Assembly: GCA_017452335.1 (NCBI GenBank)
Contig: JAFTMP010000032.1
Coordinates: 1-13,468 of the forward strand
DNA length: 13,468 nt
Direction of reading: 5' to 3'
Origin: Clostridia bacterium
Lineage (GTDB): Bacteria; Bacillota; Clostridia; Oscillospirales; CAG-272
The notes under the pieces are model-generated. The model was not told the origin of the DNA, searched no databases, and worked only from the letters and a program-made list of their open reading frames with translations. The translations under genes were made by a program, and so were the position numbers. Of the stretch, positions 13,330-13,468 are shown in pieces. Position 1 is the stretch's first letter. Every line of letters begins with the position of its first letter.

Positions 13330-13468
13330 ATCGAGTAGGAAGCTAATCATTAATTGATTAGCTGTCCTCTCACACCACCGTGCATACCGTTCGGTACACG
13401 GCGGTTCAATCATAAATAGTGCAGAGACTTGTACGCTTCGGATATGTCATAATATCCTCGGCGTGCAA
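13330..13468 (-). mobile_element. 3' end of a group II intron (domains V and VI), truncated by window edge
   Basis: On the minus strand the sequence folds as the catalytic 3' end of a bacterial group II intron. Domain V is ACCGCCGTG (13397-13405) paired with CACGGTGGT (13374-13382), with a two-base bulge and the inner stem TACC-GAAC-GGTA. The lower-stem CGC would take the place of the more common AGC triad. Domain VI has outer arms GAGAGGA (13365-13371) and TCCTACTC (13333-13340) with one unpaired A at 13336, the expected branch point. An inner 9-bp stem, AGCTAATCA/TGATTAGCT, continues it. CTCGAT follows the branch point, so the 3' splice site is near 13330/13329. The bulk of the intron lies beyond the window. 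Confidence 0.82.
13410..13468 (-). CDS. Group II intron reverse transcriptase/maturase, C-terminal end only
   Basis: Just upstream of domain V on the minus strand, a frame enters from the window edge and ends at TGA 13410-13412, reading ARRGYYDISEAYKSLHYL. The short tail, RRGYY followed by an aromatic and basic helix ending in LH, resembles the C-terminus of intron-encoded maturases of the bacterial group II type. Its position directly before domain V is where such reading frames end. Only 18 residues are visible, so the identification rests largely on the intron context. Confidence 0.55.
   Translation of the reverse strand, partial: ARRGYYDISEAYKSLHYL

Overview
The window looks like chromosome from an anaerobic Clostridia-type Firmicute, probably an uncultured gut or rumen lineage. 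This is inferred from strong AAGGAG/GAGG ribosome-binding sites, consensus sigma-A promoters with 17-bp spacers, a dockerin protein, NPCBM and Big_2 modules, two XRE regulators with helical tails, and a bacterial group II intron end. No rRNA or tRNA gene is visible to place it further.

Layout, left to right. (1) 1-1113, minus: three tightly packed small genes, the last cut by the window edge. Two encode membrane-anchored proteins of no recognised family and the third is unrecognised. (2) 1282-2010, minus: a single PPP-type metallophosphatase with a near-consensus promoter upstream and a terminator-like hairpin downstream. (3) 2246-9036, minus: the centrepiece, a two-gene carbohydrate operon. 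The promoter-proximal gene encodes an 862-residue secreted protein made only of binding and Ig-like modules plus a C-terminal dockerin. The second encodes a 1365-residue membrane-anchored GH97 glycoside hydrolase with retaining-type catalytic residues. They share the NPCBM, Big_2, concanavalin-like and Big_4-like modules, so one module set is displayed in two ways. A strong hairpin ends the unit. (4) 9037-9395: a divergent control region with a promoter on each strand, a 17-bp inverted repeat, and a 9-bp inverted repeat overlapping the regulator's -35. (5) 9396-11820, plus: an XRE regulator with a helical C-terminal region, overlapping by 11 bases a lipoprotein zinc metallopeptidase (HEAVH), then a strong terminator. 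(6) 12038-13252, plus: a second XRE regulator of similar build, whose promoter has the same -35/-10 hexamers. (7) 13330-13468, minus: the 3' end of a group II intron (domains V and VI and the last codons of its maturase), continuing past the window.

How the parts may work together (inference): the XRE-metallopeptidase operon sits back to back with the dockerin-GH97 operon, so the regulator may control itself and perhaps the glycan operon. Pairing a cytoplasmic HTH-helical-repeat regulator with an exported, coupled protease recalls peptide-sensing regulators, but I see no pheromone gene. No cohesin or scaffoldin gene is in the window, so the dockerin's partner must lie elsewhere.
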